64,000 bases of DNA from Deinococcales bacterium. Its GTDB lineage: Bacteria > Deinococcota > Deinococci > Deinococcales > JAAFIG01. Made by a program: the position numbers and the translations under genes. The stretch lies in NCBI GenBank assembly GCA_013298595.1, contig JAAFIG010000007.1, positions 1-64,000 of the forward strand, given 5' to 3'. The notes beneath the pieces are model-generated. The model worked only from the letters and a program-made list of their open reading frames with translations, did no database searches and had not been told where the DNA came from. Shown here piece after piece: positions 1-8,194 of the stretch (positions are counted from its first letter, which is position 1; every line of letters starts with the position of its first letter).

Positions 1-756
1 CACCATCAGCTGAAAAAGCAACACTACGTACCCAATTTTGATGACCTTTTAACTCGAGTAGAACCTCACCATTTACAGCGTTCCAAACACGAAGACTCTC
101 GTCATAACCACCTGAAACGATTTTTGTACCATCAGCTGAAAAAGCAACACTACGTACCCAATTTTGATGACCTTTTAACTCAAGTAAAACTTCGCCATTT
201 ACAGCGTTCCAAACACGAAGACTCTCGTCATAACCACCTGAAACGATTTTTGCACCATCAGCTGAAAAAGCAACACTACGTACCCAATTTTGATGACCTT
301 TTAACTCGAGTAGAACCTCACCATTTACAGCGTTCCAAACACGAAGACTCTCGTCATAACCACCTGAAACGATTTTTGCACCATCAGCTGAAAAAGCAAC
401 ACTACGTACCCAATTTTGATGACCTTTTAACTCGAGTAAAACTTCGCCACTGACAGCATTCCAAACACGAATAATTCTATCATTACCACCTGAAACAATT
501 TTTGTACCATCAGCTGAAAAAGCAACACTACTCACCCCATCTTGATGACCTTTTAACTCGAGTAGAACTTCGCCATTTACAGTATTCCAAACACGAATAA
601 TCTCGTCACCACCACCTGAAACAATTTTTGTACCGTCAGCTGAAAAACATACTGAATTTACACTATTTAGAATATGCTGCACTGTTTTTGTATTGGCATC
701 AGGTTTAAGGCTTTGACCATATAGGCTTCCAGTCCATTGCATTTGGTTCGTCTGGC
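1..756 (-). repeat. Six 126-bp direct repeats encoding WD40 units
   Basis: A repeat unit starts at 1, 127, 253, 379, 505 and 631, a strict 126-bp (42-codon) period. Units 1-4 are nearly identical at the DNA level; units 5 and 6 have diverged. They encode the blades of the WD40 domain of the STAND protein. Near-identity at silent positions means recent duplication or ongoing homogenisation. More units may lie left of the window. Confidence 0.95.
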
Positions 757-3457
757 AGTTCACCCATGTGCTTTGGTACAAATAGGCTTTACTAAAATCA
801 GCTTGTACCAATTGTAAATGTCTAAAATTTACTCCTCTGGCATGGACATTTGTAAAATTACTATTGGACAAATCTAATAACTTATTTTCCAAGCCAGCAA
901 TGGCGTACCGTTCAGAAATTCGTGTTAAATCTACGTTGGCATAATTGCCTTTTGCCAAATTTGGTAGTGGACACGTTGTTAATATTTTTTGTTCGTTACT
1001 TGCCACACGCTCACGGGTTAAACGAGCAAAAACCAAGGTTAGTAACTGGGTTGCGGCTTTGGTGTTACCACTGGTTTTAATGCTTTCAAAACCTTGTTGG
1101 TGTTGGTGTTGTTCACGTGGTATTGCCAATGCCAGCAGTTGTTCTATAAACGCATATGTTTCATCGCTTAGCATTTCTACAGCCCATTTATTGGTGGCTT
1201 CTTCTGGATCTTTCAGTGCGTTGACCAGTGCTTTGGCTAGAAAATACTCGAACATCGAACGGTGGGCAAATCGAAAGTGTTCTTCTAAACCACCTACTGG
1301 GGTTTCGTGGACTAAAAAAGTGGCGGTGCGTAAATCTTCACAAAGTTGTTCGACCAATGTGCCTGTATTGTTGCCTAGAGCGCGTTGCCATGTTGGGCGG
1401 CGCTCGAGTAGTGCTAAGAACCATTCTTGGAGGTTTTTAATGTCCCAACTTGTTTCACCATTGCTGTGTAATTCCCATGCAATTTCGGAGAGTAATTCGA
1501 TTTTGTGTTCTGGTTTTAACCAGTGTCGAGTGTCGTCACGCAGCATAGATGCTTTTACAATGCTGCCGTATAGCGTGGCGGTGTTGACTATTTTGCCTCG
1601 AGCGCGGTCTTGCTCAAGAGCGGCTAAGTTATCGGTGATGAGTTTTAAATGGTATGGGCGGGTCATTAAATCGGGTAAGTTATGAATTTGCGCTAAGGTA
1701 GCAAATAGCTCATTTGGATCGCGGTCTGAAATAGTTTCTTGGAGGTACATTAAAATTTGTTCGGTATTAAATGGCAGTAACATAAAAGCATCGAAGTAAT
1801 TGTTATTAACTGCACTGCGTTGCTGTCCAAAAAAACGGTTGCTTAGTTCGGTCAAAGAAGGAAAATAATGTGTTCGACAAGCAATGACCACACAACCAAC
1901 TTTGCCACCGTCTTGGCGTTCCCGTACCAATACTTTGGGTTTTCGGGTAGCCGTGCTGTTTGGATCTTCCTCGAGCCACTTAGATGCAGGTAATAAATTC
2001 AGTAACTTACCCAGCAAATCTGTGCCGCCCGATTCAGTTAAATGCACCAGCACTTCGTCTAAGCTGTCCAGTACCAGCACTGCACCTTCGTTCTGCACTT
2101 TTTCAATCACATCTTTGGCATGTAACCGTTCGGCTTCGGGGGCTTCGGTGTACATACTCTGAAGAACAGCCTCGAGCATTTCTTCGGCAGTAATTTGGTA
2201 CAAGCGTTTTGTAGCAGTGTCGGCTAAATTATTTTCTTGGAAACGAATTTTTTCGGATAATAAAACATTACTTAATTTAGATAAATTAATATAAATTGGT
2301 AGTGGTTGCTGACGGTCTTGTTGCCATTTTTTTAATTGATGGTAACACCATGTTTTTAGGGTTGTGGTTTTACCCATGCCGTACTCGCCTAGCACTGCCA
2401 TAAATGGTTCACGCTTTGGTTTTGCTAACCAAGCATCTAAATAAGGTATGGCGAGCATTTGTTCATCAGTTGCATTTGCCAAAGGTTGTAGCGCAGATAA
2501 TTTGACTGGTGTAACTCGAGCTTGAACATATGTATCTGTGTTTAATTCAGTAGCGAAAGTTTGTATCACAACACGGTTGATTTGCCAAAGTTCAGCTAAA
2601 CGTTCAGCTCGAGATTTCACAAATTGTGCCAGTTCTTGGCGGAGGGATTTCACACATTCTGCCAAATATTTATTTGATAAAACAAAAATAGATTTCTTTT
2701 TGTACCGAAATATTTCGCGTTCCTCAAATTCTCGTAAATCATGAAAATTTGCATCCACATCTTGCATCAGCACAGGAAAAACATAATCCATCCCTAAGTC
2801 AAATGTTTTTCGTAAATCAGGGCGTTTTTCCAGTGCTATAGGGCTAAGCATTGCCAGAATCAAATGGGCTTCTTTTAAGTACTTTTGCTGCATCTCCAAA
2901 GTGTTATCACCAATAGCAACATCAGAATCAAAGGAAAAAACAAAAGTAAATTCTTTACTGGCACTTAGGCTATTTCTCAGAGCTTCTATTAACGCCTTGG
3001 TTTTTTTCTCGAGTTCAGGTGTTTCTTGACCACCCCAAATACAAATGCGTATTTGCATTTTACCAAACTCATCTTTTTGAATCACTTTGCTATCAATCCA
3101 AGTTTCAAAACCTTCGGTATGAACAGCTGTGTGCTTACTAATAATCTCGTCGTTTAATCCAATGGCTTCTACCCAGACTTGGCGTTCTTCGGGTGTGTTG
3201 CGTTTGGCACTGTCCACTTCTAGTGAAATGGTACAGCCTTCTGTTTTGCGGATTCGTTCGCGCAGCAAGCGAAAAGCACTTAGGGCATTTATTTCGGATT
3301 TATCTGGAAATGCCAGTGCCAAAGCTTGTGCCAAAGAAATAATGCCATTTTCGTTTAATTCATCCAAAATCGCTTGAACTCGAGGGCGGTCTGCACTGGG
3401 TAAACGTTCCCGCATTTGCCCAAATCTGGTGTTGGCTTCTAAGGCACTTAATCGCAT
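1..3457 (-). CDS. TIR-like / NACHT STAND ATPase with WD40 repeats (partial, C-terminus off left edge)
   Basis: Reading the minus strand from an ATG at 3457 gives one uninterrupted frame to the window edge, so the C-terminus is missing. Order seen: a helical N-terminal region (about residues 1-115); a TIR-like alpha/beta domain (about 133-285, starting near MQIRICIWGG); a NACHT-type ATPase with P-loop GEYGMGKTT (about 358-366) and Walker B VLVLDSLDE (about 460); a helical region; a pentapeptide-like stretch (DLSNSNFTNV, about 840-890); then WD40 repeats of exactly 42 residues (SADGTKIVSGG, VWNTVNGEVLLELKGH). STAND proteins of this layout are known signal-sensing switches and include antiphage NLR-like proteins: the WD40 part senses, NACHT oligomerises and the N-terminal domain acts. 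Its ATG overlaps the stop of the upstream TIR gene by one base, so the two are translationally coupled. The ligand and a defence role are inferences. Confidence 0.88.
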   Translation of the reverse strand, partial: MRLSALEANTRFGQMRERLPSADRPRVQAILDELNENGIISLAQALALAFPDKSEINALSAFRLLRERIRKTEGCTISLEVDSAKRNTPEERQVWVEAIGLNDEIISKHTAVHTEGFETWIDSKVIQKDEFGKMQIRICIWGGQETPELEKKTKALIEALRNSLSASKEFTFVFSFDSDVAIGDNTLEMQQKYLKEAHLILAMLSPIALEKRPDLRKTFDLGMDYVFPVLMQDVDANFHDLREFEEREIFRYKKKSIFVLSNKYLAECVKSLRQELAQFVKSRAERLAELWQINRVVIQTFATELNTDTYVQARVTPVKLSALQPLANATDEQMLAIPYLDAWLAKPKREPFMAVLGEYGMGKTTTLKTWCYHQLKKWQQDRQQPLPIYINLSKLSNVLLSEKIRFQENNLADTATKRLYQITAEEMLEAVLQSMYTEAPEAERLHAKDVIEKVQNEGAVLVLDSLDEVLVHLTESGGTDLLGKLLNLLPASKWLEEDPNSTATRKPKVLVRERQDGGKVGCVVIACRTHYFPSLTELSNRFFGQQRSAVNNNYFDAFMLLPFNTEQILMYLQETISDRDPNELFATLAQIHNLPDLMTRPYHLKLITDNLAALEQDRARGKIVNTATLYGSIVKASMLRDDTRHWLKPEHKIELLSEIAWELHSNGETSWDIKNLQEWFLALLERRPTWQRALGNNTGTLVEQLCEDLRTATFLVHETPVGGLEEHFRFAHRSMFEYFLAKALVNALKDPEEATNKWAVEMLSDETYAFIEQLLALAIPREQHQHQQGFESIKTSGNTKAATQLLTLVFARLTRERVASNEQKILTTCPLPNLAKGNYANVDLTRISERYAIAGLENKLLDLSNSNFTNVHARGVNFRHLQLVQADFSKAYLYQSTWVNCQTNQMQWTGSLYGQSLKPDANTKTVQHILNSVNSVCFSADGTKIVSGGGDEIIRVWNTVNGEVLLELKGHQDGVSSVAFSADGTKIVSGGNDRIIRVWNAVSGEVLLELKGHQNWVRSVAFSADGAKIVSGGYDESLRVWNAVNGEVLLELKGHQNWVRSVAFSADGAKIVSGGYDESLRVWNAVNGEVLLELKGHQNWVRSVAFSADGTKIVSGGYDESLRVWNAVNGEVLLELKGHQNWVRSVAFSADG

Positions 3458-3939
3458 TAGTTCACCACCACAGGAACACGGGCTTGTAATTTGCGAGTAA
3501 TTGCTTTGAATAATTCCATGACAAATTTATTTTGCTCGGCTTTGCCTCGCATCTGCGAAAAAGCTTTGCCTTGAAGGGTAAAGACTTGTAATTTATTAAA
3601 AACACCTAAATCCATTGTGCCAAAATCGAGTGGCTCGAGTAAAACGGGTAGCACTCCCAAGTTTTTAGTCAGTAAACCTGGTAATTCATCCTCTCGAATG
3701 GTTTTGCTGGCAAAAAAAGCGGGGCTAAGCAACATTAGACCTACATCCACTACCGCCACAGCTTCGGCAATATCCTCGAGCCAATCGTCACCCATAAAAA
3801 TATCGCTGTCTTGCCAACGTTGAAATTTAAAATCTTTGCTCAGAGCAAGGTGTGCATTAAGAGAATCAACCATCTTGGCTTTATTGACATTGTTGGCTCG
3901 AGCGTAACTGACAAAATACTGTATGGATGGCTTATTCAT
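3457..3939 (-). CDS. Small stand-alone TIR-domain protein
   Basis: The 160-residue product is essentially one TIR domain. It opens with YFVSYARANN (beta-A), has the W-Q-D-S-D segment of the BB region, and LLSPAFFASKTIREDELP, where the acidic residues in REDEL sit where TIR NADases carry the catalytic glutamate. TIR domains either cleave NAD+ or act as adaptors; which applies here cannot be told from sequence. A good ribosome site (AAGGAG, about 5 nt before ATG) supports the start. The stop overlaps the start of the downstream TIR-like/NACHT/WD40 gene (TAATG), so the two form a unit, plausibly effector plus sensor. Confidence 0.85.
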   Translation of the reverse strand: MNKPSIQYFVSYARANNVNKAKMVDSLNAHLALSKDFKFQRWQDSDIFMGDDWLEDIAEAVAVVDVGLMLLSPAFFASKTIREDELPGLLTKNLGVLPVLLEPLDFGTMDLGVFNKLQVFTLQGKAFSQMRGKAEQNKFVMELFKAITRKLQARVPVVVN

Positions 3940-4157
3940 GGGTTTCTCCTTGATTTCTAAGCGGCTTGAATTAAATCATAATAACATCGTAAAAATAGTA
4001 AATCAGCTTTTGATATTTGTCAAGACCATCTGAATCAACACCCAGATGACATCTTTAGAAAAAGCAAAAAGCCTGTGCTACAAAGCGAGGCGATCTGTCT
4101 TAACCCAAAGCACACACCTCGAGCAAGATGAGTGCAGCGTGCCTCGAACCAGACTTG

Positions 4158-4865
4158 TTACAGCTCCTCTGCCCAAATTCCAGTCGCTAAAAACTCGAGA
4201 ATCGTGGTGTTTGTTATTTCCACACCTGCCCCTATCAGTTTGCGAATATTGGTGTACTGAGCAGCATAATCTTTTGCCATATCAACCCATTCTTTTTTCT
4301 TAGTAGCAATTTCAGCAGCAGTTAAGCCTTCTGTATACGGCTTTGGTGTGGTTTGTACTCGTTTTAATCGCGCCTCGAGTGTTTGCTTAGCTTGGTTGTA
4401 ACGTGCTGTGATGCTGCCGCTTTTAGCAGCACCTGCTTTGGTTGTGGTCAAGTCAATCAATCTGGACATGTGTTCTTCTATGCCTGGTTGAAAACGCGCA
4501 CGTCCATGAGAGAACATGGTGCCACCGCCACCTGCCGAGAACGCCAATTGCGTTTCGATAGTCATAAATTGATTGGTATATTTATCAATAGCAAGTAATC
4601 GAGTACGCAATTTAGGGTAATTCACTAAACGAGCCTCATTTTGTTTTTGCTTACATGCAGCCCAGTACAAAGCAGCAGCATCTTGACCTATTTCACTGCC
4701 ATCATTATTTTTTCCTATGTACAAATCCGTAAAGGCAGCAGGTTTGTATTTCAGTGTTTCAGAGCAACTTGGTTGAAAAGTACCCTGCGCTAAACTCGAG
4801 ACTGAAAACACAAACACACCCGAGATAAGCATTAAGAAAGCCAAGCTTAGCAAAAGTTTTTTCAT
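4158..4865 (-). CDS. Exported protein of unknown function
   Basis: The 235-residue protein begins MKKLLLSLAFLMLISGVFVF and ends its signal region near SSLAQG, a typical Sec signal peptide with a signal peptidase I site, so it is probably periplasmic or released. The mature part is helical and charged, with one Cys near the N-terminus (PSCSETL) and another in WAACKQKQ. I do not recognise the family. A TACACT -10 box lies 7 nt before the ATG, suggesting a leaderless transcript. A 28-bp piece of its signal-peptide region recurs exactly at 7306-7333, where no gene is intact. Confidence 0.75.
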   Translation of the reverse strand: MKKLLLSLAFLMLISGVFVFSVSSLAQGTFQPSCSETLKYKPAAFTDLYIGKNNDGSEIGQDAAALYWAACKQKQNEARLVNYPKLRTRLLAIDKYTNQFMTIETQLAFSAGGGGTMFSHGRARFQPGIEEHMSRLIDLTTTKAGAAKSGSITARYNQAKQTLEARLKRVQTTPKPYTEGLTAAEIATKKKEWVDMAKDYAAQYTNIRKLIGAGVEITNTTILEFLATGIWAEEL

Positions 4866-4872
4866 ACTCTTG

Positions 4873-4878
4873 AGTGTA
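4873..4878 (-). promoter_or_regulatory. -10 box of a leaderless promoter (TACACT, 7 nt before ATG)
   Basis: On the minus strand TACACT is followed by CAAGAGT and then the ATG at 4865. The transcript would start at or next to the start codon, and no Shine-Dalgarno sequence is present. Deinococcus species are known to have many leaderless genes with a TANNNT box here. Confidence 0.45.
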
Positions 4879-4986
4879 CTACTGGTTTAATAACTCCTGA
4901 TAAACTCTAAAAAATACACCGAAAGAACAACCTAAGTTTTTGAGCTTGCCAATAATCGCAAAAACTCAAGCGTAATACCAAACGCG

Positions 4987-4998
4987 GTATCATGATAC
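4987..4998. promoter_or_regulatory. Palindrome GTATCATGATAC just upstream of flavoprotein gene
   Basis: A perfect 12-bp palindrome lies 4 bp before the ATG at 5003. A shorter form, TATCATGATA, occurs at 28160-28169 beside the promoter of the Uma2-family gene. It could be an operator, or TATCAT could simply be a -10 element; the sequence does not decide. Confidence 0.3.
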
Positions 4999-5002
4999 TG
5001 CC

Positions 5003-6442
5003 ATGCAAAACGATCATTCTCGAGTTCTTTCAACTGCAGTGATTGGCGCTGGACCTGCTGGGCTTTTATTTTGTCTGATTGGCAAAATTCTTATGGCAGA
5101 TACTTGGCAGGTACGCCTTTATGATAAACGCCAACAATATGTACGAACCCATCGCTTACGAATCAGCCCAGAACCGTACTTTAAAATTCAAAAAACCTTG
5201 TCTAGCTCGCATTTTGACGCGTTGATATTATTTCTCGAGCAACATCACTTCTCGCCTGAAGTCAATTTACTCGAAGCCCAATTGAGTGAATTACTGGCTG
5301 AACTTGGTGTAGAAAAAGAAATTCGTGAAATCACATCGCTTAACGAAATTCAAGCTGATACCATTGTTGCAGCCGATTCAGTCAACAGCACAATCCGTGA
5401 GTTGATACGTGACAATCATCAAGCTAAAAAATTTACTCACGAACAAGTGGCTCGTTTACGAATCACAGGTGCGAATTTACCAAAACGCTTAGCTATTCTC
5501 GACCATTTTCGATTAGCAAAAGTCCTTGGTTCATTTGTGGATTACCGCATGAATCGCAATGGTTTTGTAGAAATAGATTTATTCCTCAGCCAAAAAGAGT
5601 ATCTGGTTTTACAAAAACTCGAAGCATCACCAAAAAACCCAGTCCCTATTCACTCAAGCCTGCTAAGCAACACACAAACACCACTTTTACAAGCCATTAT
5701 TCGACACCTCGAGCAACACAATGCGAGCATTGTTTTACAATCCACCTTCCGACTCGAGCATATTGTCATGCCAAAATTTTCTTTTCAACAAGCCAGCACT
5801 CGTATTTTCTTAGTTGGCGATGCTGGCGTTTCGCTCCCATTTTTTCGAGGTATGGCATGTTTAGCAGCTTGTGCCTTTGCCTTAGCAAAAGTCCATCAAA
5901 ATCAGCAATTTGATACCTACGATGCCAGTGTCAACACAATTGTGCAACACGAACTGGTTATTGTGCGTTCTCGAGCACGCATTGTGCATGGTTTACGCGA
6001 ACTCATTCGTATCAGTTCCTTATTGCCATTCCCAATTCAATCTTGGTGGCTCAGTGCAGCCCGCGACCCATTACCTGACCAAATCGCACCCAGTACTTTC
6101 TTTAATGCCCTAATTGCTGTTACCGCTGCGGGCTGTGCATTCCTTGGATTTGTATCGCCTTTGTATCTACTACCAGCCGTTTGCCTACAAATATGTGGTG
6201 GTATTGCCTATCGTTGGACATTTCATCTCGAGCCACCACCGCACCGATTTTTACGACGCGTTTGGGAAATCCAAATTGCGCTACTGGGCATCAGTGGGAT
6301 TGCACTGACATTATTCTTTACTTTATGGGTAGCGGCTTTTTGGTGGTGGGTGATGGGTATTGTCTTTGCACTTGGTATTTATATTTTTGAAGGAATCATT
6401 TTGTATCAATTCAAAAATGCCAAACTCGAGGAAGATATTTAA
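5003..6442 (+). CDS. FAD-dependent monooxygenase-like flavoprotein with C-terminal membrane segments
   Basis: The N-terminus carries a Rossmann dinucleotide motif, VIGAGPAGLLFCLIG (residues about 14-28), and the second FAD contact GD motif, FLVGDAGVSLPFFRGM (about 271-286), as in PHBH/UbiH-type aromatic hydroxylases. After about residue 370 come four hydrophobic segments (for example LIAVTAAGCAFLGFVSPLYL and LGISGIALTLFFTLWVAAFW), which is unusual for the family and suggests membrane anchoring. The substrate is unknown. No convincing ribosome site precedes the ATG; the palindrome at 4987-4998 sits there instead. Confidence 0.72.
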   Translation: MQNDHSRVLSTAVIGAGPAGLLFCLIGKILMADTWQVRLYDKRQQYVRTHRLRISPEPYFKIQKTLSSSHFDALILFLEQHHFSPEVNLLEAQLSELLAELGVEKEIREITSLNEIQADTIVAADSVNSTIRELIRDNHQAKKFTHEQVARLRITGANLPKRLAILDHFRLAKVLGSFVDYRMNRNGFVEIDLFLSQKEYLVLQKLEASPKNPVPIHSSLLSNTQTPLLQAIIRHLEQHNASIVLQSTFRLEHIVMPKFSFQQASTRIFLVGDAGVSLPFFRGMACLAACAFALAKVHQNQQFDTYDASVNTIVQHELVIVRSRARIVHGLRELIRISSLLPFPIQSWWLSAARDPLPDQIAPSTFFNALIAVTAAGCAFLGFVSPLYLLPAVCLQICGGIAYRWTFHLEPPPHRFLRRVWEIQIALLGISGIALTLFFTLWVAAFWWWVMGIVFALGIYIFEGIILYQFKNAKLEEDI

Positions 6443-6467
6443 GTAGGTTTCTTCAACTGCTTATCTT

Positions 6468-6507
6468 TTGACGCTGTTTTGACGCGACTCCTTTTAGAGT
6501 ATGTAGA
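6468..6507 (+). promoter_or_regulatory. Putative promoter region of first stalk-protein gene
   Basis: TTGACG occurs at 6468-6473 and again at 6479-6484, followed by weak -10 candidates (TATGTA at 6500-6505). The sequence TCTTTTGACGCT also precedes the paralogous gene at 7457, so it is the conserved part of the two upstream regions. The exact -10 is uncertain. Confidence 0.3.
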
Positions 6508-6518
6508 AGGAGTCGAAT

Positions 6519-7214
6519 ATGAAAAAACCATTTTTCTCTCGAGTTACAAAAATACTCTTCGCTGGTACATTTGTTTGTGGTGCAATTGTTTTAGCTCAAG
6601 CTGTGAGTTACAACCTGAGTATTAATAGCAAAGCCTTCAGTAGCAAAGCCATTGTGGTCAAAGGCGAAACATATATTCCTTTAAAAGCCTTACAGGCGGC
6701 TGGGGTTCGCTCGAGCACAATGGGTAACAACTTGACTTTAACGCTCCCTAATTCCACTGGAGCAGGTGGCGCAGTGCAGGCTGCTGCTCTCGAGGGATGT
6801 ATTGGTCAATGGCTTTTTAATGGCATTTGGCGTTTTAAGGTGAATGCCATTAAAACCTTTACCGAAAATGACCGCACTGGTTGGGATATTCCTGTGGAGT
6901 TACGCAATGGCACAAAAAGCAACAATATTGCGCCCGCAGGCACGGGATACAATGGTTTAACCCTGAATTTCGCTGATGGTAACGTGATTACTCCGTACAA
7001 TCCGAACGATATTACCGATGCAGGCATCAATCAAGGGCAAGGAGTGGTTGTCACACTGCGTTTTTATAACGATCAAAAGTTGGAAGCAGAGCCACAAAAA
7101 CTTATTTTCTTTTTGCAACCAAAATCTGAGACAGTTCTGTTTTTACGCAGCCTTAATTTAGCCTACACCGTTCCAGATGCCAGTTTTCGCATTCGTTTAA
7201 ATTGCAATAAATAA
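6519..7214 (+). CDS. Exported protein with copper-amine-oxidase-N (stalk) like domain, copy 1
   Basis: The 231-residue product starts with a Sec signal peptide (KILFAGTFVCGAIVLAQAVS). The next segment, VVKGETYIPLKALQAAGVRS, is typical of the copper amine oxidase N-terminal 'stalk' domain, a beta-rich extracytoplasmic module (about residues 30-75). The remainder is a beta-rich domain (CIGQWLFNGIWRFKV, then ELRNGTKSN, LRFYNDQKL, RIRLNCNK) with two Cys that could form a disulfide. A strong Shine-Dalgarno (AGAAGGAG) supports the ATG. The next gene is a clear paralog, so this is a tandem duplication. Function is unknown, probably cell-envelope. Confidence 0.8.
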   Translation: MKKPFFSRVTKILFAGTFVCGAIVLAQAVSYNLSINSKAFSSKAIVVKGETYIPLKALQAAGVRSSTMGNNLTLTLPNSTGAGGAVQAAALEGCIGQWLFNGIWRFKVNAIKTFTENDRTGWDIPVELRNGTKSNNIAPAGTGYNGLTLNFADGNVITPYNPNDITDAGINQGQGVVVTLRFYNDQKLEAEPQKLIFFLQPKSETVLFLRSLNLAYTVPDASFRIRLNCNK

Positions 7215-7216
7215 AA

Positions 7217-7400
7217 GTGGTCATAGCATTGCAATAGTCCGAAACATTTCTCAGCTTCACAAATTGCCATTAGCCAAGCTTTGAGTTTTAGGTTCTTCGC
7301 TAGTTGTACCCTGCGCTAAACTCGAGACTGAAAGGCAGCAACAAAGTTACGTTGAGAAAAAGTTATTTGTGCTTTGCACCTTGTATCACTCAAACAAGCC
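7217..7400 (-). pseudogene. Remnant of an exported-protein gene (related to the 4158-4865 gene)
   Basis: Positions 7306-7333 match 4780-4807 base for base (28 bp), the part of the 4158-4865 gene that encodes the end of its signal peptide. On the minus strand the frame reads SVSSLAQGTTSEEPKTQ and is closed by stops on both sides, with no start. It looks like a decayed relative or a partial copy inserted between the two stalk-protein genes. The limits given are approximate. Confidence 0.5.
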
Positions 7401-7456
7401 AATTCTTTTGACGCTCTTTTTATGCTGTAACTTGTAGGCTTTTTTCAAGGAGTCTT

Positions 7457-8149
7457 ATGAAAAAATTATTTTGGTTGTCAAAGGTTTTATTCGCTTGTTT
7501 GGCTGTTTCAGGCGTTATTGTTTTAGCCCAAGCTGTTAGTTATAACCTCAGTATCAATGGTAAAACCATTACTGGCAAAACCATTGTGGTCAAAGGCGAA
7601 ACATATATCCCATTAAAAGCTTTACAAGCGGCTGGGGTTCGCTCGAGTGTCACTGGTAAAGTATTGGCATTAACTTTGTCTAGTGCTGCCAGTGCTGGTG
7701 GCGCAAATCAGACAGCGGCTCTCGAGGGTTGTATCGGCGAATGGCTTTTTAATGGCATTTGGCGTTTTAAGGTCAACAGTATTTTGGCATTTACCGAAAA
7801 TAATCGTGCGGGTTGGGATGTCAATGTTGAATTACGTAATGGCAGCACAGCCGATAAAATTACGGCTGGGGCAACAGGGGCAAAAAGTGTTGTACTGAGT
7901 TTCCCTGATAGCAACAATGTATCGCTTGCTCGAGGTGATATTGGATTGCGTCAAACCAGTTATAACGCAGCTCAGGGAGTGGTTTTAGATTTGCGTTTTT
8001 ATAACGATCAAAAACTTGATTCACAACCACAAAAATTGGTGATGCTAGTCGAAACGACTCGTACCATAGATGTGTTCTTACGGCAAAAGAAAATTGGCTA
8101 CAGCGTTGCCAATCCCAGTTTTCGCATTCGTTTAGATTGCAATAAATAG
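7457..8149 (+). CDS. Exported protein with copper-amine-oxidase-N (stalk) like domain, copy 2
   Basis: The 230-residue product is a paralog of the preceding gene along its whole length: same signal peptide type (VLFACLAVSGVIVLAQAVS), same stalk segment (VVKGETYIPLKALQAAGVRS, identical), and the same pattern CIGEWLFNGIWRFKV ... LRFYNDQKL ... RIRLDCNK. The Shine-Dalgarno is AAGGAG. The middle part diverges most, suggesting a variable face on a conserved scaffold. It converges on infB, with a strong hairpin between them. Function unknown. Confidence 0.8.
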   Translation: MKKLFWLSKVLFACLAVSGVIVLAQAVSYNLSINGKTITGKTIVVKGETYIPLKALQAAGVRSSVTGKVLALTLSSAASAGGANQTAALEGCIGEWLFNGIWRFKVNSILAFTENNRAGWDVNVELRNGSTADKITAGATGAKSVVLSFPDSNNVSLARGDIGLRQTSYNAAQGVVLDLRFYNDQKLDSQPQKLVMLVETTRTIDVFLRQKKIGYSVANPSFRIRLDCNK

Positions 8150-8179
8150 AAAAAAGGGGACGCAAACCGCGTCCCCTTT
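8150..8179 (-). terminator. Rho-independent terminator of the infB operon
   Basis: AAAGGGGACGC (8153-8163) pairs perfectly with GCGTCCCCTTT (8169-8179) across a 5-nt loop. On the minus strand the hairpin is followed by a run of T, so it ends infB transcription. It may also help end the convergent stalk-protein transcript. Confidence 0.88.
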
Positions 8180-8194
8180 GAACATTGCTCGAGA

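Noticed and set aside
1..756. Regular direct repeats that could suggest a CRISPR or satellite array
   Set aside because: The whole 126-bp period is conserved with no unique spacers, and it translates to 42-residue WD40 units.
945..1685. A 246-codon open frame on the plus strand inside the STAND gene
   Set aside because: It is antisense to the NACHT-to-WD40 part of the STAND gene, is Ser/Cys-rich and resembles no protein; the minus frame is clearly coding.
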